A stretch of DNA of 64,000 nt from Spirulina subsalsa PCC 9445 (lineage in GTDB: Bacteria > Cyanobacteriota > Cyanobacteriia > Cyanobacteriales > Spirulinaceae), in contig NZ_JH980292.1 of NCBI RefSeq assembly GCF_000314005.1, forward strand, positions 507,410 to 571,409, written 5' to 3'. How positions within the stretch are numbered: the first letter of the stretch is position 1; the number at the start of each line of letters is the position of its first letter. Positions 9,969 to 20,300 of this stretch are shown one piece after another. The translations under genes and the position numbers were made by a program. The notes beneath the pieces are model-generated. The model was not told the origin of the DNA. It was given only the letters and a program-made list of their open reading frames with translations, and did no database searches.

Positions 9969-10631
9969 ATGAAATGGATTTATTTAGCAGCCGGGCTAGC
10001 TCTTTACATCAAGATCATACTGATCTCTAATCCTGAAGCGGAATTACTCGACCCGTCCATTGTGGAATTAGTGGTGCAAGATAGCGGTGTGACCAATGCT
10101 GTATCGGGGATTATTTTTAGGAATCGCCTATACGACACAATTTTTGAGGTAGTCGTGTTTACCTTGGCGATTATGGGGGTACGTTTCCTGTTGGCCAATG
10201 AACCCCCTTTAACAGTAGTTCACCAATTGAGAGATCAGCCCTCCATTGTGTTGGCGCGTCTAGGGGCAACGATTGCGGCACTGGTGAGCATTGAATTAGC
10301 CATCCGAGGTCATTTGAGTCCGGGGGGGGGTTTTGCGGCCGGAGTAGCTGGGGGAACCGCTATTGGTTTGATTGCCATTACTTCATCTTCTGAGTGGATG
10401 GAGGGCATTTACCAGCGCTGGCGGGCGGCTATTCTGGAGAAAATCTCAGTTTTAGTCTTTATTGTGGCGGCGGTGGTGACTTTAGTTGGCATAGAATTCC
10501 CCCATGGTCAATTAGGGGGTTTAGTGAGTGGGGGAATTATGCCGATTTTGAATATCTTAGTGGCGATTAAGGTGGCTTTAGGGTCTTGGGCGGCGGTGTT
10601 GTTGTTTATCCGCTATCGGGGGTTGTTATAG
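9969..10631 (+). CDS. mrpB: Mrp antiporter subunit B
   Basis: A 220-residue membrane protein with an MrpB/MnhB domain: RGHLSPGGGFAAGVAGGTAI and VAAVVTLVGIEFPHGQLGG, and a final helix at NILVAIKVALGSWAAVLL. The N-terminal extension of about 85 residues has one or two additional helices, including DTIFEVVVFTLAIMGVRFLL, which resembles the last helices of MrpA. It therefore looks like a split MrpA-MrpB junction. It is the last gene of the operon, and the next gene is convergent. Confidence 0.85.
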   Translation: MKWIYLAAGLALYIKIILISNPEAELLDPSIVELVVQDSGVTNAVSGIIFRNRLYDTIFEVVVFTLAIMGVRFLLANEPPLTVVHQLRDQPSIVLARLGATIAALVSIELAIRGHLSPGGGFAAGVAGGTAIGLIAITSSSEWMEGIYQRWRAAILEKISVLVFIVAAVVTLVGIEFPHGQLGGLVSGGIMPILNILVAIKVALGSWAAVLLFIRYRGLL

Positions 10632-10676
10632 CAAGAGTGCTGTAGTATTCGGGGTTGGGTGGTTCACGTGCAGCCA

Positions 10677-13600
10677 TTATGACTGTTGGTGGTTAATCCA
10701 CTCTTCTAAAGCGGCTTTCAAGCGGGTGAATTCTAACTCTAATTGGGCTAAAGCTTCAGAAGAGGCTGCAAGATTTTCCGCTTTTGCCGCTAGTTCTAAT
10801 TCAAAGGCCACCTGACGAAAGGCTTCGCCGCCAACGTTTGCCGCGGCACCTTTTAAGCCATGAGCTTTACAAGCGACTTGGGACAGATTTTCCTGGACCA
10901 AAAATTCACGCAGCACGGCTAAATCTGGGGGAATATCTTCTAATAAGAATTGACAAATTTGTACAGCCATGTTAAGGTCGCCGCCTAAACAGGTGAGGAG
11001 AGCGTCCTGATTGAAAACTACAGAGGTGGGGGGATTTGAGGGTTCAGAAGGGATGGTTTCGGGTTCAGGACGTAGCCATTTTGTGAGCATTTCGGTCAAA
11101 CTTTGGGGGTTGATGGGTTTGGGGAGATAATCATTCATCCCTGCTTCTAAACATTTCTCTTTATCCCCTTTCATCACATGAGCGGTTAAGGCAATGATGG
11201 GGGTGTTTTGATACTGGGGGCTGACTTGTCCTGCTCGAATCAGACGGGTGGCTTCATAACCGTCCATTTCGGGCATCTGACAGTCCATAAAAATTAAAGT
11301 ATAAGGCTGTTCGAGAGGGGTATTTTGTAAAATGCCCAGCACTTCTAAACCGTTGGGGGCAATATCAACGGTTAACCCTAGTTTTTGCAGCAACCCTTTA
11401 AACACCAGTTGATTCACTTGATTATCTTCTACGAGGAGGAGACGGGTGTTAGGAGGCCAAGTGGGAGGGATGGTAGATTTTGGTTCAGATGTATTCATAA
11501 TCAGAGGTGGGGGTGAGGTTGATGGTTCTCGGATGACCCTACCATGATTATGGTAGCGGCTTAGGGCATGGTGGAGATCGGCGGGAATGATCGGTTTACT
11601 CAGGGCGGTGAGACAACCCAAAGCTTCTAATTCTTGGGATTTGGCAGGGGTGCTGATGGGTGTGAGTAGGATACGGGGGAGGGGGGTAAACAGGGGATGC
11701 TGGGTGAGGATTTGTTGTAGGGCGGGGGGGAGTTGAACATCAAATAGGATGAGATGAAGGGATTGTTGTTGAGCGAGTGTTAGCACTCTTTCGCCTTCTC
11801 TGGGGGAGGTGAGGGAATGAGCGGGGATAAAAATTTGGGCGCCCCATGGTTCGAGATATTGCTTGATGATGGCACAAACGCGGGGATTGTGGTCTAGGAC
11901 TAAGATGTTAAGGTTTTGGAGATTGAGGGGAGGAAGAGGACGAGGGGGGAGGGGACTGGTTTGTAGCAGGACTTCAAAGACAAATTCACTGCCTCGCCCG
12001 AGTTCACTGGTGAGGGTAATATCTCCCCCCATGAGTTGGCAGAGTTGGCGACTAATGGCTAATCCTAACCCGGTGCCGCCATATTTGCGGGTGGTGCTGG
12101 TGTCTACTTGGGTGAAGGGGTTAAATAACAGGGGGATTTTATCGGCCCGGATGCCAATACCTGTATCTTGTACGGCGACGGTGAGACGTAGATGATTGTT
12201 TTCTGGGGTGAGGTGGCAACGGAGGAGGATCTCGCCTTGTTGGGTGAATTTAATGGCGTTGCTGACGAGATTAGTCAGGATTTGTTGGAGACGATTGGGA
12301 TCGCCTTGGACTTGCACGGGGGGCAGTTGGGAGATGTCTAGGATGAGTTCGAGGTTTTTGGCTTGGGCGGTGAGGGCCATACTTTGGGCAAAGTCGGCGA
12401 GGTGTTGGGTGAGGTCAAAGTCGAGGATGTCTAGTTCTAGTTTGCCTGCGTCGATTTTGGAGAAGTCGAGGATGTCGTTAATGAGGGTGAGGAGGGCATC
12501 GGCGCTGAATTGGGCGATGTTGAGGTGCGATCGCTGTTCGGAATTCAAGGGACTATCTTGGAGTAAGGTTAACATCCCCATGACCCCATTCATGGGGGTT
12601 CTAATTTCATGGCTAATCATGGCGAGAAACTCACTTTTCGCTCGGGCGGCGGCTTCGGCGGCTTCTTTGGCTTGAATGAGGGCTTGTTCGGTGTGTTTCT
12701 GCTGGGTAATATCAAAGGCGAGACAGGTGACATACCAACAGTTTTGTTCTGCATCAGCGCGGGAGTGGTTAGTTTGGGCAATCCAGTGCGTGTTTCCCGA
12801 TTTATCTTTAATCCGATACTCATAAGTGCCGGAACGTTCGGCGAAAATATCCCCATACATTGGGGGGGAGACGGCAGCCCAATCTTCAGGATAGATGGAG
12901 TTTGTCCAGAGGTGTTGATCAGCAATCAGTTCTTCGGGAGTATAACCGGAAATGATGATACTGCCTTGGGAAACATCGGTGATTAAGAAACTGCCATCGG
13001 CAAAAACCTGAATGCGGGTAATGGCGGCCACTACACTATTGAGGATATTGTGTAGGTGGGTTTGGGATTCTTGGAGGGCTTGTTCGAGGCGCTTGCGATC
13101 GCTAATATCAATAATCAAGGCATAATACCCTTGCACCTGTTGGTTACTCCCCCAATCCGGCACTAATACCCCCGCTACATAGCGCGTCGGTCCGTTTTTA
13201 TAGGGGAGTTGGGCTTCATATTCCACCAGTTCCCCTCCTAGGGCTTGTTCAATATGCCTTTTAGCCTGGCTATAGGCATCCTTGCCGATGACATCTTCCA
13301 CTTTTTGGCCGAGGAGGTCTTTTTTGCGACAGTTGAACCAAAGCTCATAGGTGCGATTGACGAACTGATAACGCTGGTTGGCATCGGTGTAGGAAATACA
13401 ACCGGGGATTGAATCGGTAATCAGTTGTAGGCGGTTTTCGCTGTCTCGCAGGGCAATTTCTGCCCGTTTGCGATCGCTAATATCCGTATCCACCACCGTA
13501 CAATTCCAATAGCCCCCCCCTTCATTCCACTGCACCCACAGATGAGCCAAAATCCAGCAGATAGAATCATCCTTGCGTCGCAGACGGTATTCAATCTCAT

Positions 13601-15902
13601 AGGTTTTGATGCCTCGTTGTTGCAAAACATCTTGCAAAACCGGAACTAGGATCTTTTCCCAATCTTCGGGATAAACTGCCGAGCGCCACTGATTCCGCAT
13701 GATTTCCTCCACACTGTAGCCATAGGTTTTGGCAGAGTGGGGCGAGACATAATCATACTTGGCCGACAAATCGGGATAGATGCGAAAACGCACAATCCCC
13801 ACAATGGCCGTATCGAGAACTTCCGTTAACTGACGCTGGGAATCTTGCAAAGCCAGTTCTAATTCCTTTTGATGGGTAATATCTGCCGAAGTCCCCACTA
13901 AATACTGCACAGTCCCCGCCTCATCATAAATGGGGATATTCACCGCCGCAATCCACCGGGTAGAACCGTCCGGTTTCAGGATACGAAACTCTCCCCGAAA
14001 ATTCTCTTTCCCTTCTTTATTCTCATGGAGGGCGTTAAACACTTGCTCTAAATCTTCAGGATAAACACTATCTAGCCAAGAATTGGGGTTTTCATATAAA
14101 CTTTGACAAGATTTGCCCCAAACGCGCTCATAAGCTGAATTCACATAGAGCATCTGGCTATTATCCACCGTTTTGATATAAAACACTTGGTCGATATTTT
14201 CCGCAATCAAGCGCAACCGAGTTTCACTTTCTTGTAGGGCTAGTTCCACCTGTTTACGAGGGGTAATATCGGCCACAGTTCCCCGAATCTTCACCACTTG
14301 CCCCGCCTCATTATAGATGGGGTTGCCCTTGGTGTGGATATAGCGGATATTGCCCTTTTGAGTAATGATCCGTAAATCACAGTCAAAGGATTGACTCTGA
14401 TCAAAAGAGGCTACAATTTCCCGTTCAAAACGTTTTTGATCTTTTGGGTAAATGTGTTGAATCGTTAAATCCGGCCGGGGAACAGGAGAGGCGGGATTCG
14501 CCTCATAAATGCGATACAATTCCTCAGACCAGGTTACAGTTTCCGTCGCCGGATCACATTCCCAGCTTCCCACATGGGCGATGTGTTGCGCTTCGATCAG
14601 GGCGGCCGTTTTTTCCCTCACCTCTTGTTCTAGCTGGTGAGTATAGTTGCGACTCAATTGTTGGGCTTCTTGGAGTGTCGTCACCATTTGGCTGAGGGAG
14701 GTGGCGAGGTGATTCATCTCTTCAATGCGACTGCCAACGGGCGACTGGTCTAAATTCCCGGCCGCACAAGCTTCCGTCACGTTAGCCAAACGCGACAGAG
14801 AGCGCGTAATCCGTCGAGATACCCACAGACTACTGCCCACCGATGCCCCCAAAGCTACCAAACATAAAGCTAGGGTGCGGCGTAAATTTTTCTGGACTTC
14901 GGCCATAAAATCGGATTCTGGTATCACCAACACAATCAGCCAATCTAGGCCGAAATTATCCTGATAGGTGACGACTTGGGTAAAATGGCGCATTCCTTGA
15001 TAGTGGGTGTCTTGTTGGGCATTGCCCCACCAAGTCATCTCGCCCCAAGTTTGGGTAAGTTCTTCTGTTACGCGGCGAATGAGGGGATTTGGGCTATCTG
15101 GGGCGGCTAGTCGCTGCATTTCCCCGTCTTCTTGTTCAAGATAGAGGGGCGAGTCGGTGGAATTGGCGACTAATAAGCCGGAGCGTTCGAGAATAAAGAC
15201 TTGTCCTGATGGACTAATATTGAGAGTGCTTAAAAAATAGTTTAAATGTTCTAGGGTGAGATCGGTAGCGAGAACCCCTCGGAGTTCTCCGGTGGCTGTG
15301 TACATGGGTAAACCTGCCGAAATCCCCAACACAGGGCGGGTGCTGAGGAATTGATAGATGGGACTCCAAACAGGGCTTTGGGCTTCTGTTGGGGCTTTAT
15401 ACCAAGGGCGAACCCGAGCATCATAGGTGGTGGAAAGAACGTGATGGCTGATAATTTCCCCTTGTGCATCCAGTCGGGATAAGGTATAAACACCCTGGGA
15501 AAAATTCTCCGTTCGGTAGACACTGGATTGATAGGTGCCGCCACTGGATCCTATCATGCCTCCTCGTTCATTAGCGATCGCAATGGTACTCACCGAGGGA
15601 AACAAGGTAATTTGTTGTTTAAAATGGGCTTCGAGTTCCTCGGTTTCTGTCACTTCAAACCCCGGAATATTTCCCGCTTCGATGGCTTGAGCATTAAGTT
15701 GATTGACTAAATGGGGAATACCTAGGGTTTTTTCCAGATATAATGTCACCCGCCGCCCACTTTCTGTAATTAACTGATGGGCTAAATTTTCTATAGATTG
15801 CTCCCCACTGTGATAGGATAAATACCCCACTAACCCGACAATCCCTAGGGTTTGGGTGGTGAACTGAACGGCTAAAATTAAGTAGAGGGGAATGGGTTTC
15901 AT
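10677..15902 (-). CDS. Multi-PAS hybrid sensor histidine kinase with two receivers and HPt
   Basis: A 1741-residue membrane sensor kinase with the following order. Membrane anchor at about 9-30; periplasmic dCache-like sensor at about 35-335, including RPWYKAP and LRGVLATDLTLEHL; second membrane helix at about 342-362; HAMP at about 363-415. Five PAS/PAC modules at about 440-1066 precede HisKA with phosphorylated His1098 (SHEIRTPMNG). The ATPase domain follows, with an N-box at about 1206-1219, DTGIGI at 1246 and GGTGLGLAIS at 1275. Then come a weak receiver (Asp1388), a canonical receiver (Asp1540, Lys1595) and an HPt with His1681. This is a BarA-type phosphorelay. The neighbouring GGDEF-EAL gene on the same strand suggests a c-di-GMP output, but the ligand and partner are unknown. 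Confidence 0.93.
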   Translation of the reverse strand: MKPIPLYLILAVQFTTQTLGIVGLVGYLSYHSGEQSIENLAHQLITESGRRVTLYLEKTLGIPHLVNQLNAQAIEAGNIPGFEVTETEELEAHFKQQITLFPSVSTIAIANERGGMIGSSGGTYQSSVYRTENFSQGVYTLSRLDAQGEIISHHVLSTTYDARVRPWYKAPTEAQSPVWSPIYQFLSTRPVLGISAGLPMYTATGELRGVLATDLTLEHLNYFLSTLNISPSGQVFILERSGLLVANSTDSPLYLEQEDGEMQRLAAPDSPNPLIRRVTEELTQTWGEMTWWGNAQQDTHYQGMRHFTQVVTYQDNFGLDWLIVLVIPESDFMAEVQKNLRRTLALCLVALGASVGSSLWVSRRITRSLSRLANVTEACAAGNLDQSPVGSRIEEMNHLATSLSQMVTTLQEAQQLSRNYTHQLEQEVREKTAALIEAQHIAHVGSWECDPATETVTWSEELYRIYEANPASPVPRPDLTIQHIYPKDQKRFEREIVASFDQSQSFDCDLRIITQKGNIRYIHTKGNPIYNEAGQVVKIRGTVADITPRKQVELALQESETRLRLIAENIDQVFYIKTVDNSQMLYVNSAYERVWGKSCQSLYENPNSWLDSVYPEDLEQVFNALHENKEGKENFRGEFRILKPDGSTRWIAAVNIPIYDEAGTVQYLVGTSADITHQKELELALQDSQRQLTEVLDTAIVGIVRFRIYPDLSAKYDYVSPHSAKTYGYSVEEIMRNQWRSAVYPEDWEKILVPVLQDVLQQRGIKTYEIEYRLRRKDDSICWILAHLWVQWNEGGGYWNCTVVDTDISDRKRAEIALRDSENRLQLITDSIPGCISYTDANQRYQFVNRTYELWFNCRKKDLLGQKVEDVIGKDAYSQAKRHIEQALGGELVEYEAQLPYKNGPTRYVAGVLVPDWGSNQQVQGYYALIIDISDRKRLEQALQESQTHLHNILNSVVAAITRIQVFADGSFLITDVSQGSIIISGYTPEELIADQHLWTNSIYPEDWAAVSPPMYGDIFAERSGTYEYRIKDKSGNTHWIAQTNHSRADAEQNCWYVTCLAFDITQQKHTEQALIQAKEAAEAAARAKSEFLAMISHEIRTPMNGVMGMLTLLQDSPLNSEQRSHLNIAQFSADALLTLINDILDFSKIDAGKLELDILDFDLTQHLADFAQSMALTAQAKNLELILDISQLPPVQVQGDPNRLQQILTNLVSNAIKFTQQGEILLRCHLTPENNHLRLTVAVQDTGIGIRADKIPLLFNPFTQVDTSTTRKYGGTGLGLAISRQLCQLMGGDITLTSELGRGSEFVFEVLLQTSPLPPRPLPPLNLQNLNILVLDHNPRVCAIIKQYLEPWGAQIFIPAHSLTSPREGERVLTLAQQQSLHLILFDVQLPPALQQILTQHPLFTPLPRILLTPISTPAKSQELEALGCLTALSKPIIPADLHHALSRYHNHGRVIREPSTSPPPLIMNTSEPKSTIPPTWPPNTRLLLVEDNQVNQLVFKGLLQKLGLTVDIAPNGLEVLGILQNTPLEQPYTLIFMDCQMPEMDGYEATRLIRAGQVSPQYQNTPIIALTAHVMKGDKEKCLEAGMNDYLPKPINPQSLTEMLTKWLRPEPETIPSEPSNPPTSVVFNQDALLTCLGGDLNMAVQICQFLLEDIPPDLAVLREFLVQENLSQVACKAHGLKGAAANVGGEAFRQVAFELELAAKAENLAASSEALAQLELEFTRLKAALEEWINHQQS

Positions 15903-15959
15903 ACATCAATTATCTATCAATGGGCAATTGATCCTTGAGGGTTGAAGCTTGATAATTGA

Positions 15960-18668
15960 TTAACAAATCATGGCTCTAGCGTCAGATTCTGCAAGAGGAC
16001 GACTAATAAAATAGCCTTGAGCGAGATCACACCCCATTGATTTTAACCAATCTAACTGGGTTTGGGTTTCCACCCCTTCCGCCACCACGGTTAAATTCAA
16101 ACCATGTCCCAGGGCAATAACGGACTTGACAATAGCTGCATCTTGTGCGTCAAGTGTTAAATCTCGGATAAAGGATTGATCTATTTTGAGTTTGTCTAAG
16201 GGAAAATATTTCAAGGCTGCTAAAGAAGAGTAACCTGTTCCGAAATCATCCATAGCAATTTTAATCCCCAACTGTTGTAAATTCCGTAATACAGAGATGG
16301 TATGCTTAACATCTTGCATGGCAATACTTTCGGTAATTTCTAATTCGAGCAAATGGGGAGGAATAGAGAGTTTATTAAGCAACTCTAAAATTGTTTTTAA
16401 TAAGTCGTTTTTTTGAAATTGTCGGGGGGATAAATTAACGGCAATGGGAACATCACCAGAGTTTAATTTTTGCCATTTGTTAATATCTTGACAAGCAGTT
16501 TCTAAAACCCAGTTCCCAATGTTATTAATCAGTCCAGTCTCTTCGGCGAGGGGGATAAATTGAGCAGGAGAAATCCAGCCATGTTCTGGGGAGTACCACC
16601 GGATTAAGGCTTCCATGCCGACAATTTTCTGGCTGTTTAAACAGAGTTGAGGCTGATAATGAAGGCTAAACTCTTGACGTTCGAGGGCTTTATATAAACT
16701 ATGTTCTAAAAGCAAGCGTTGTTGGGCTTGGGTGCCTAGCTTGCTGGTGTAAAGTTGGAAGATATTACGCCCTTTTTGTTTGGCTTCGTAGAGGGCGGCA
16801 TCGGCGTGTTTCAGTAGGGTTTGGGAGTCTTCGCCGTGGTAGGGGGCGATCGCAATCCCGATGCTGCCTTTAACGTATAACTCTTTCCCTTGGCAGTTAA
16901 AGGGAACATTGAGTAGGGTTAGAATTTTCTGGGCGGTTAAATTGGCATTGTGGGGGGCGCGCAGGGGACAGAGAAGGATGGTAAATTCATCCCCTCCCCA
17001 CCGGGCTACAATGGCCTCGGGGGGGAGAGAGGTACGCAATCGTTGACCGACGCGGATTAAAATTTCATCGCCGATATAGTGACCTAGGGTGTCGTTAATG
17101 GTTTTAAAACCGTCTAAGTCGAGGAATAAAACGGCCATCAGTTCCCCTCGTCCTACACGGGTATTGGCCAGAGCAAGGTTCAGGTTATCGTTGAATAACA
17201 TCCGGTTGGGGAGTCCGGTGAGGTGATCATGATAGGCCTGATGGTGCAACATGGCCTTAACGTGGCGTTCCATGACGGCCATATAAATCTGTAAACCAAT
17301 GGCCTGGGCGAGTTTAATTTCCTCTAGACTCCATTGGGGGGGAATGTCTCGGCTAATTTCTCGCCACGCTTCAAAGGAACGCCGAGGGAGATAATTCCGA
17401 TGGTCTGAGTGGGTGCGTCCTGCCCAGAGTGTGGCGGTTTCAAGTTCTTGACGAAATAGGGTTAAACAGCCGATACAACGCTGTTGATAGCGCAGGGGAA
17501 TCACTAACAAGGAGCGGATTTTCTGTTCCCCAAAGTTGGGCGCCTCCTGTAGGGAGAGAAGGTCTTGGAATTGGGGATGGGTTTTCACATCCTCAATGTA
17601 GTGAACTTGCAGTTGGGGGCTATCTTTGAGGTTTCCGATGGCTTGCTCCCAGAGTTCGCCCTGGGTGGTGGGTTGTGGTGCAATCGTGGGGATACAGGTA
17701 GTGAGGATATTTTGCCAGAAAGGGGTTTCTTCTAACATTAATGAACGGGGTTGAATGCCCACATGATGGAGTTGGGTGGGTTGGTTGTTTTCGGAGAGGA
17801 TATAGAGTCGTCCCCCGTCACTCCCTGTCGCTTGGACGGTGATTTCTAGGATTTTTTGGGGTTTTTGGAGGGCGTTGGGGGTGGCGTGGAGAATATTACT
17901 CACGGCGTTGAGGGCGGCTTCATGTTCGGCCTGTTGTTGGGCTTGTTGTAACAGTTGAGCTTGGGCGATCGCAATGGAAACTTGATCCACCACTAACTGG
18001 ACAATTTGCAATTCGCGATCGCTATACTGCCGACTCTCTTGGTGATGCACCACAAATAACCCCCATAACCCCTCACGGGTTAAGATGGGCAGCACCAGAG
18101 AAGACACCACCCCCATAGCCCTTAAATATTCCTGATGACAAGGATCTACCGGAACATAGGCGGTTTCTCCCCATTCCAGTCCGTCTTGATGATCTAGGTT
18201 GAGGGTTTGACAGGTTTTTTGCCCAGCATTCACGTCCACAATCACCCGTTGACGGGTTTGAATGAACATTTGTCGGGCATAGGGAGGAATATCTCCGGCC
18301 GGAAAGTGTAACCCCAATAAGGACGGTAAACTATCCGGTTGTAGGGCTTCGGCAATCACTTCCCCACTGGCATCCGGGGAAAATCGATAAATCTTCGTCC
18401 GGTCTACATTTAGGAAACTGCGAATTTCTCGCACGGTACTGTCTAAAATCGTCTTTAAATCCAGAGAGTCCCGAATTTGCGCCGTGATGCGTTTGACAAT
18501 ACTTTCTCGTTCTTTCCAGGAACGAGTCGGTTTTTCGGCTATCCAATAATCTGGAGACGAGGTAGAATTTAATACGACAGAAGAGAAATCATCTGAAGAT
18601 TGATCTATAGATTGATCCGCCGGATGACTTGGCTGTGATGGCAAGGGGTTGGGGTTTGATTCAATCAT
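15960..18668 (-). CDS. GAF-GAF-GGDEF-EAL c-di-GMP enzyme, possibly bilin-binding
   Basis: A 902-residue soluble protein. GAF1 (about 65-235) has DIPPYAR and, at 177-178, Cys-His in DPCHQEYLRAMGVVSSLVLP, the pattern of phytochrome and cyanobacteriochrome chromophore-binding GAF domains. GAF2 spans about 255-465. The GGDEF domain (about 475-640) is intact, with WGGDEF at 557-562, and the EAL domain (about 655-900) has GMEALIRW at 684, NLSPRQF, ELEITES, DDFGTGYSS and EGVET. All catalytic motifs are present, so it could both make and degrade c-di-GMP under light or redox control. It lies 57 bp upstream of the hybrid kinase start on the same strand. Confidence 0.92.
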   Translation of the reverse strand: MIESNPNPLPSQPSHPADQSIDQSSDDFSSVVLNSTSSPDYWIAEKPTRSWKERESIVKRITAQIRDSLDLKTILDSTVREIRSFLNVDRTKIYRFSPDASGEVIAEALQPDSLPSLLGLHFPAGDIPPYARQMFIQTRQRVIVDVNAGQKTCQTLNLDHQDGLEWGETAYVPVDPCHQEYLRAMGVVSSLVLPILTREGLWGLFVVHHQESRQYSDRELQIVQLVVDQVSIAIAQAQLLQQAQQQAEHEAALNAVSNILHATPNALQKPQKILEITVQATGSDGGRLYILSENNQPTQLHHVGIQPRSLMLEETPFWQNILTTCIPTIAPQPTTQGELWEQAIGNLKDSPQLQVHYIEDVKTHPQFQDLLSLQEAPNFGEQKIRSLLVIPLRYQQRCIGCLTLFRQELETATLWAGRTHSDHRNYLPRRSFEAWREISRDIPPQWSLEEIKLAQAIGLQIYMAVMERHVKAMLHHQAYHDHLTGLPNRMLFNDNLNLALANTRVGRGELMAVLFLDLDGFKTINDTLGHYIGDEILIRVGQRLRTSLPPEAIVARWGGDEFTILLCPLRAPHNANLTAQKILTLLNVPFNCQGKELYVKGSIGIAIAPYHGEDSQTLLKHADAALYEAKQKGRNIFQLYTSKLGTQAQQRLLLEHSLYKALERQEFSLHYQPQLCLNSQKIVGMEALIRWYSPEHGWISPAQFIPLAEETGLINNIGNWVLETACQDINKWQKLNSGDVPIAVNLSPRQFQKNDLLKTILELLNKLSIPPHLLELEITESIAMQDVKHTISVLRNLQQLGIKIAMDDFGTGYSSLAALKYFPLDKLKIDQSFIRDLTLDAQDAAIVKSVIALGHGLNLTVVAEGVETQTQLDWLKSMGCDLAQGYFISRPLAESDARAMIC

Positions 18669-19004
18669 ACTGTTGATTTGCTCTCATCTGTCTTCCTAAT
18701 GCAATAGGGTTGAACAGTTGGGTGAAAAGACTGCTCAGGGTTCAGGCCAGAGGCCTTGAGGAATGATTATCCTAAAGGCGGCTTGTACGGCTCATGGGCT
18801 TATACAGGATCAATCCACCCGTTGGGCTAGGAAATAGGGTAGGAATTAATCAGAATTTAAGATCATAAGCCATTTAGCGTAATACTATACCGCAATATCT
18901 CTTAAGTTCACGGGGTCTATTCCCAAGGTCTTAATCCTCCATCCTATCGAGAAAGTAGGGGAAAGTGTGTGATTTAATGACCTTAAAGGATTTAAAAAGG
19001 ATTT
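18669..19004. other. Divergent intergenic region
   Basis: 336 bp between the divergent GGDEF-EAL and GlcE-like genes, so promoters for both are expected here. A short hairpin (AGGCC, loop AGA, GGCCT) is at 18744-18756. I see no open frame or RNA gene. Confidence 0.5.
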
Positions 19005-20291
19005 ATGACCAGGCTAATCGCCCATGTAGTTGAGTCTTGGACAGATGTAGATTTTGTGACCGGGGAAAAGCTTCCTTTGCCTTGGCAAAAAGCGTTAGAA
19101 AAGACGGGGTTATCCTCCCAAGGAATTTTATTTCCGCGCAGGATGGAGGCGTTGAGTGAAATTGTCGCTTGGGCGCAAAGAGAACACTGTCCTCTCCTGA
19201 TCGCAGGGCGGGGTAATCAATTAAGTTGGGGCGGCCTTCCCCAAGGAATTGAAGCGGTGGTCAGTACCCAAAACCTCAATCAGATTGTTGATCATGCGGT
19301 GGGGGATTTAACCGTTACGGTGGAGGCGGGTGTCACCTTAGAGGACTTGCAGACCCAATTAGCCCCCACGGGGCAGTTTTTACCCCTAGACTCGGCCGGG
19401 ACAGCGACCTTGGGGGGGCTAGTGGCGACGGCCGAGGCGGGAAGTTGGCGACATCGTTATGGGGGGGTGCGGGATTTGGTGCTGGGTTTGTCCTTTGTGC
19501 GGGGGGATGGTGCGATCGCCAAGGCCGGAGGGCGAGTGGTAAAAAACGTGGCTGGGTATGACTTGATGAAGTTATTCACCGGGTCCTATGGTACCTTGGG
19601 GGCAATTACCCAAATCACGTTTCGCACCTACCCGATTCCTGATGCCTCTAGCACTTTATTGTTAATGGGGGGCAAAAGTGCGATCGCCGCCCTCCAACAT
19701 ACCCTCATCACCTCCCCCCTCACCCCCACCCGTGCCGATTTACTCTCCCCCTCCCTCGTCCAAAAACTCAATCTCGGTCAAGGCCTTGGTCTAGTCGTCC
19801 GTTTTCAGAGTATCCCCGCCAGTGTCCAACAGCAACAAGACCAACTGATGAGTCTCGGTCAACAAGTGGGTTTAACCTGTGCCGTGTACAAAGAAGCAGA
19901 GGAAACTCAACTCTGGCAAGCCCTGCAAACCATTAACCAGCCCGCCACCCCAGAAGGGATTACCGCCAAACTTGCCCTCCTCCCGTCGGAAATATTGCCC
20001 TTTTTCGACCATTTAGACCTTGTAACTCAACACCAAGGGTTAGCCCTTCTCCATACCAGTAGCGGACTGGGGAAACTCCAACTCACCGGGGAAAATGCCC
20101 CCGAACAACTGGAGAAACTACGGGCTTTCTGTCAAGTTCACCAAGGATTTATCACGTTATTAGAAGCGCCTGTTAGTCTAAAACAAGAGGTTGATCCTTG
20201 GGGATATAGTGGCAACGCTTGGGGAATGATGAAACAAATTAAACAGAAATTTGATCCAGCAAATATCTTTAGTCCGGGTCGTTTTTTTTAA
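19005..20291 (+). CDS. glcE: Glycolate oxidase subunit GlcE-like FAD-binding oxidoreductase
   Basis: A 428-residue cytosolic FAD-dependent protein of the GlcD/GlcE family, which oxidises 2-hydroxy acids such as glycolate (photorespiration). The FAD_binding_4 domain covers about residues 45-225, with the pyrophosphate-binding segment LIAGRGNQLSWGG, DSAGTATLGGLVAT and GGRVVKNVAGYDLMKLFTGS. The C-terminal part ends with the family motif FDPANIFSPGRFF. GlcD and GlcF partners are not in the window. It ends 9 bp from the convergent acetyltransferase gene. Confidence 0.88.
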   Translation: MTRLIAHVVESWTDVDFVTGEKLPLPWQKALEKTGLSSQGILFPRRMEALSEIVAWAQREHCPLLIAGRGNQLSWGGLPQGIEAVVSTQNLNQIVDHAVGDLTVTVEAGVTLEDLQTQLAPTGQFLPLDSAGTATLGGLVATAEAGSWRHRYGGVRDLVLGLSFVRGDGAIAKAGGRVVKNVAGYDLMKLFTGSYGTLGAITQITFRTYPIPDASSTLLLMGGKSAIAALQHTLITSPLTPTRADLLSPSLVQKLNLGQGLGLVVRFQSIPASVQQQQDQLMSLGQQVGLTCAVYKEAEETQLWQALQTINQPATPEGITAKLALLPSEILPFFDHLDLVTQHQGLALLHTSSGLGKLQLTGENAPEQLEKLRAFCQVHQGFITLLEAPVSLKQEVDPWGYSGNAWGMMKQIKQKFDPANIFSPGRFF

Positions 20292-20300
20292 ACATTGATC

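Noticed and set aside
12609-12986. Plus-strand open frames opposite the hybrid kinase
   Set aside because: They overlap the HisKA and PAS coding region and have no protein features of their own.
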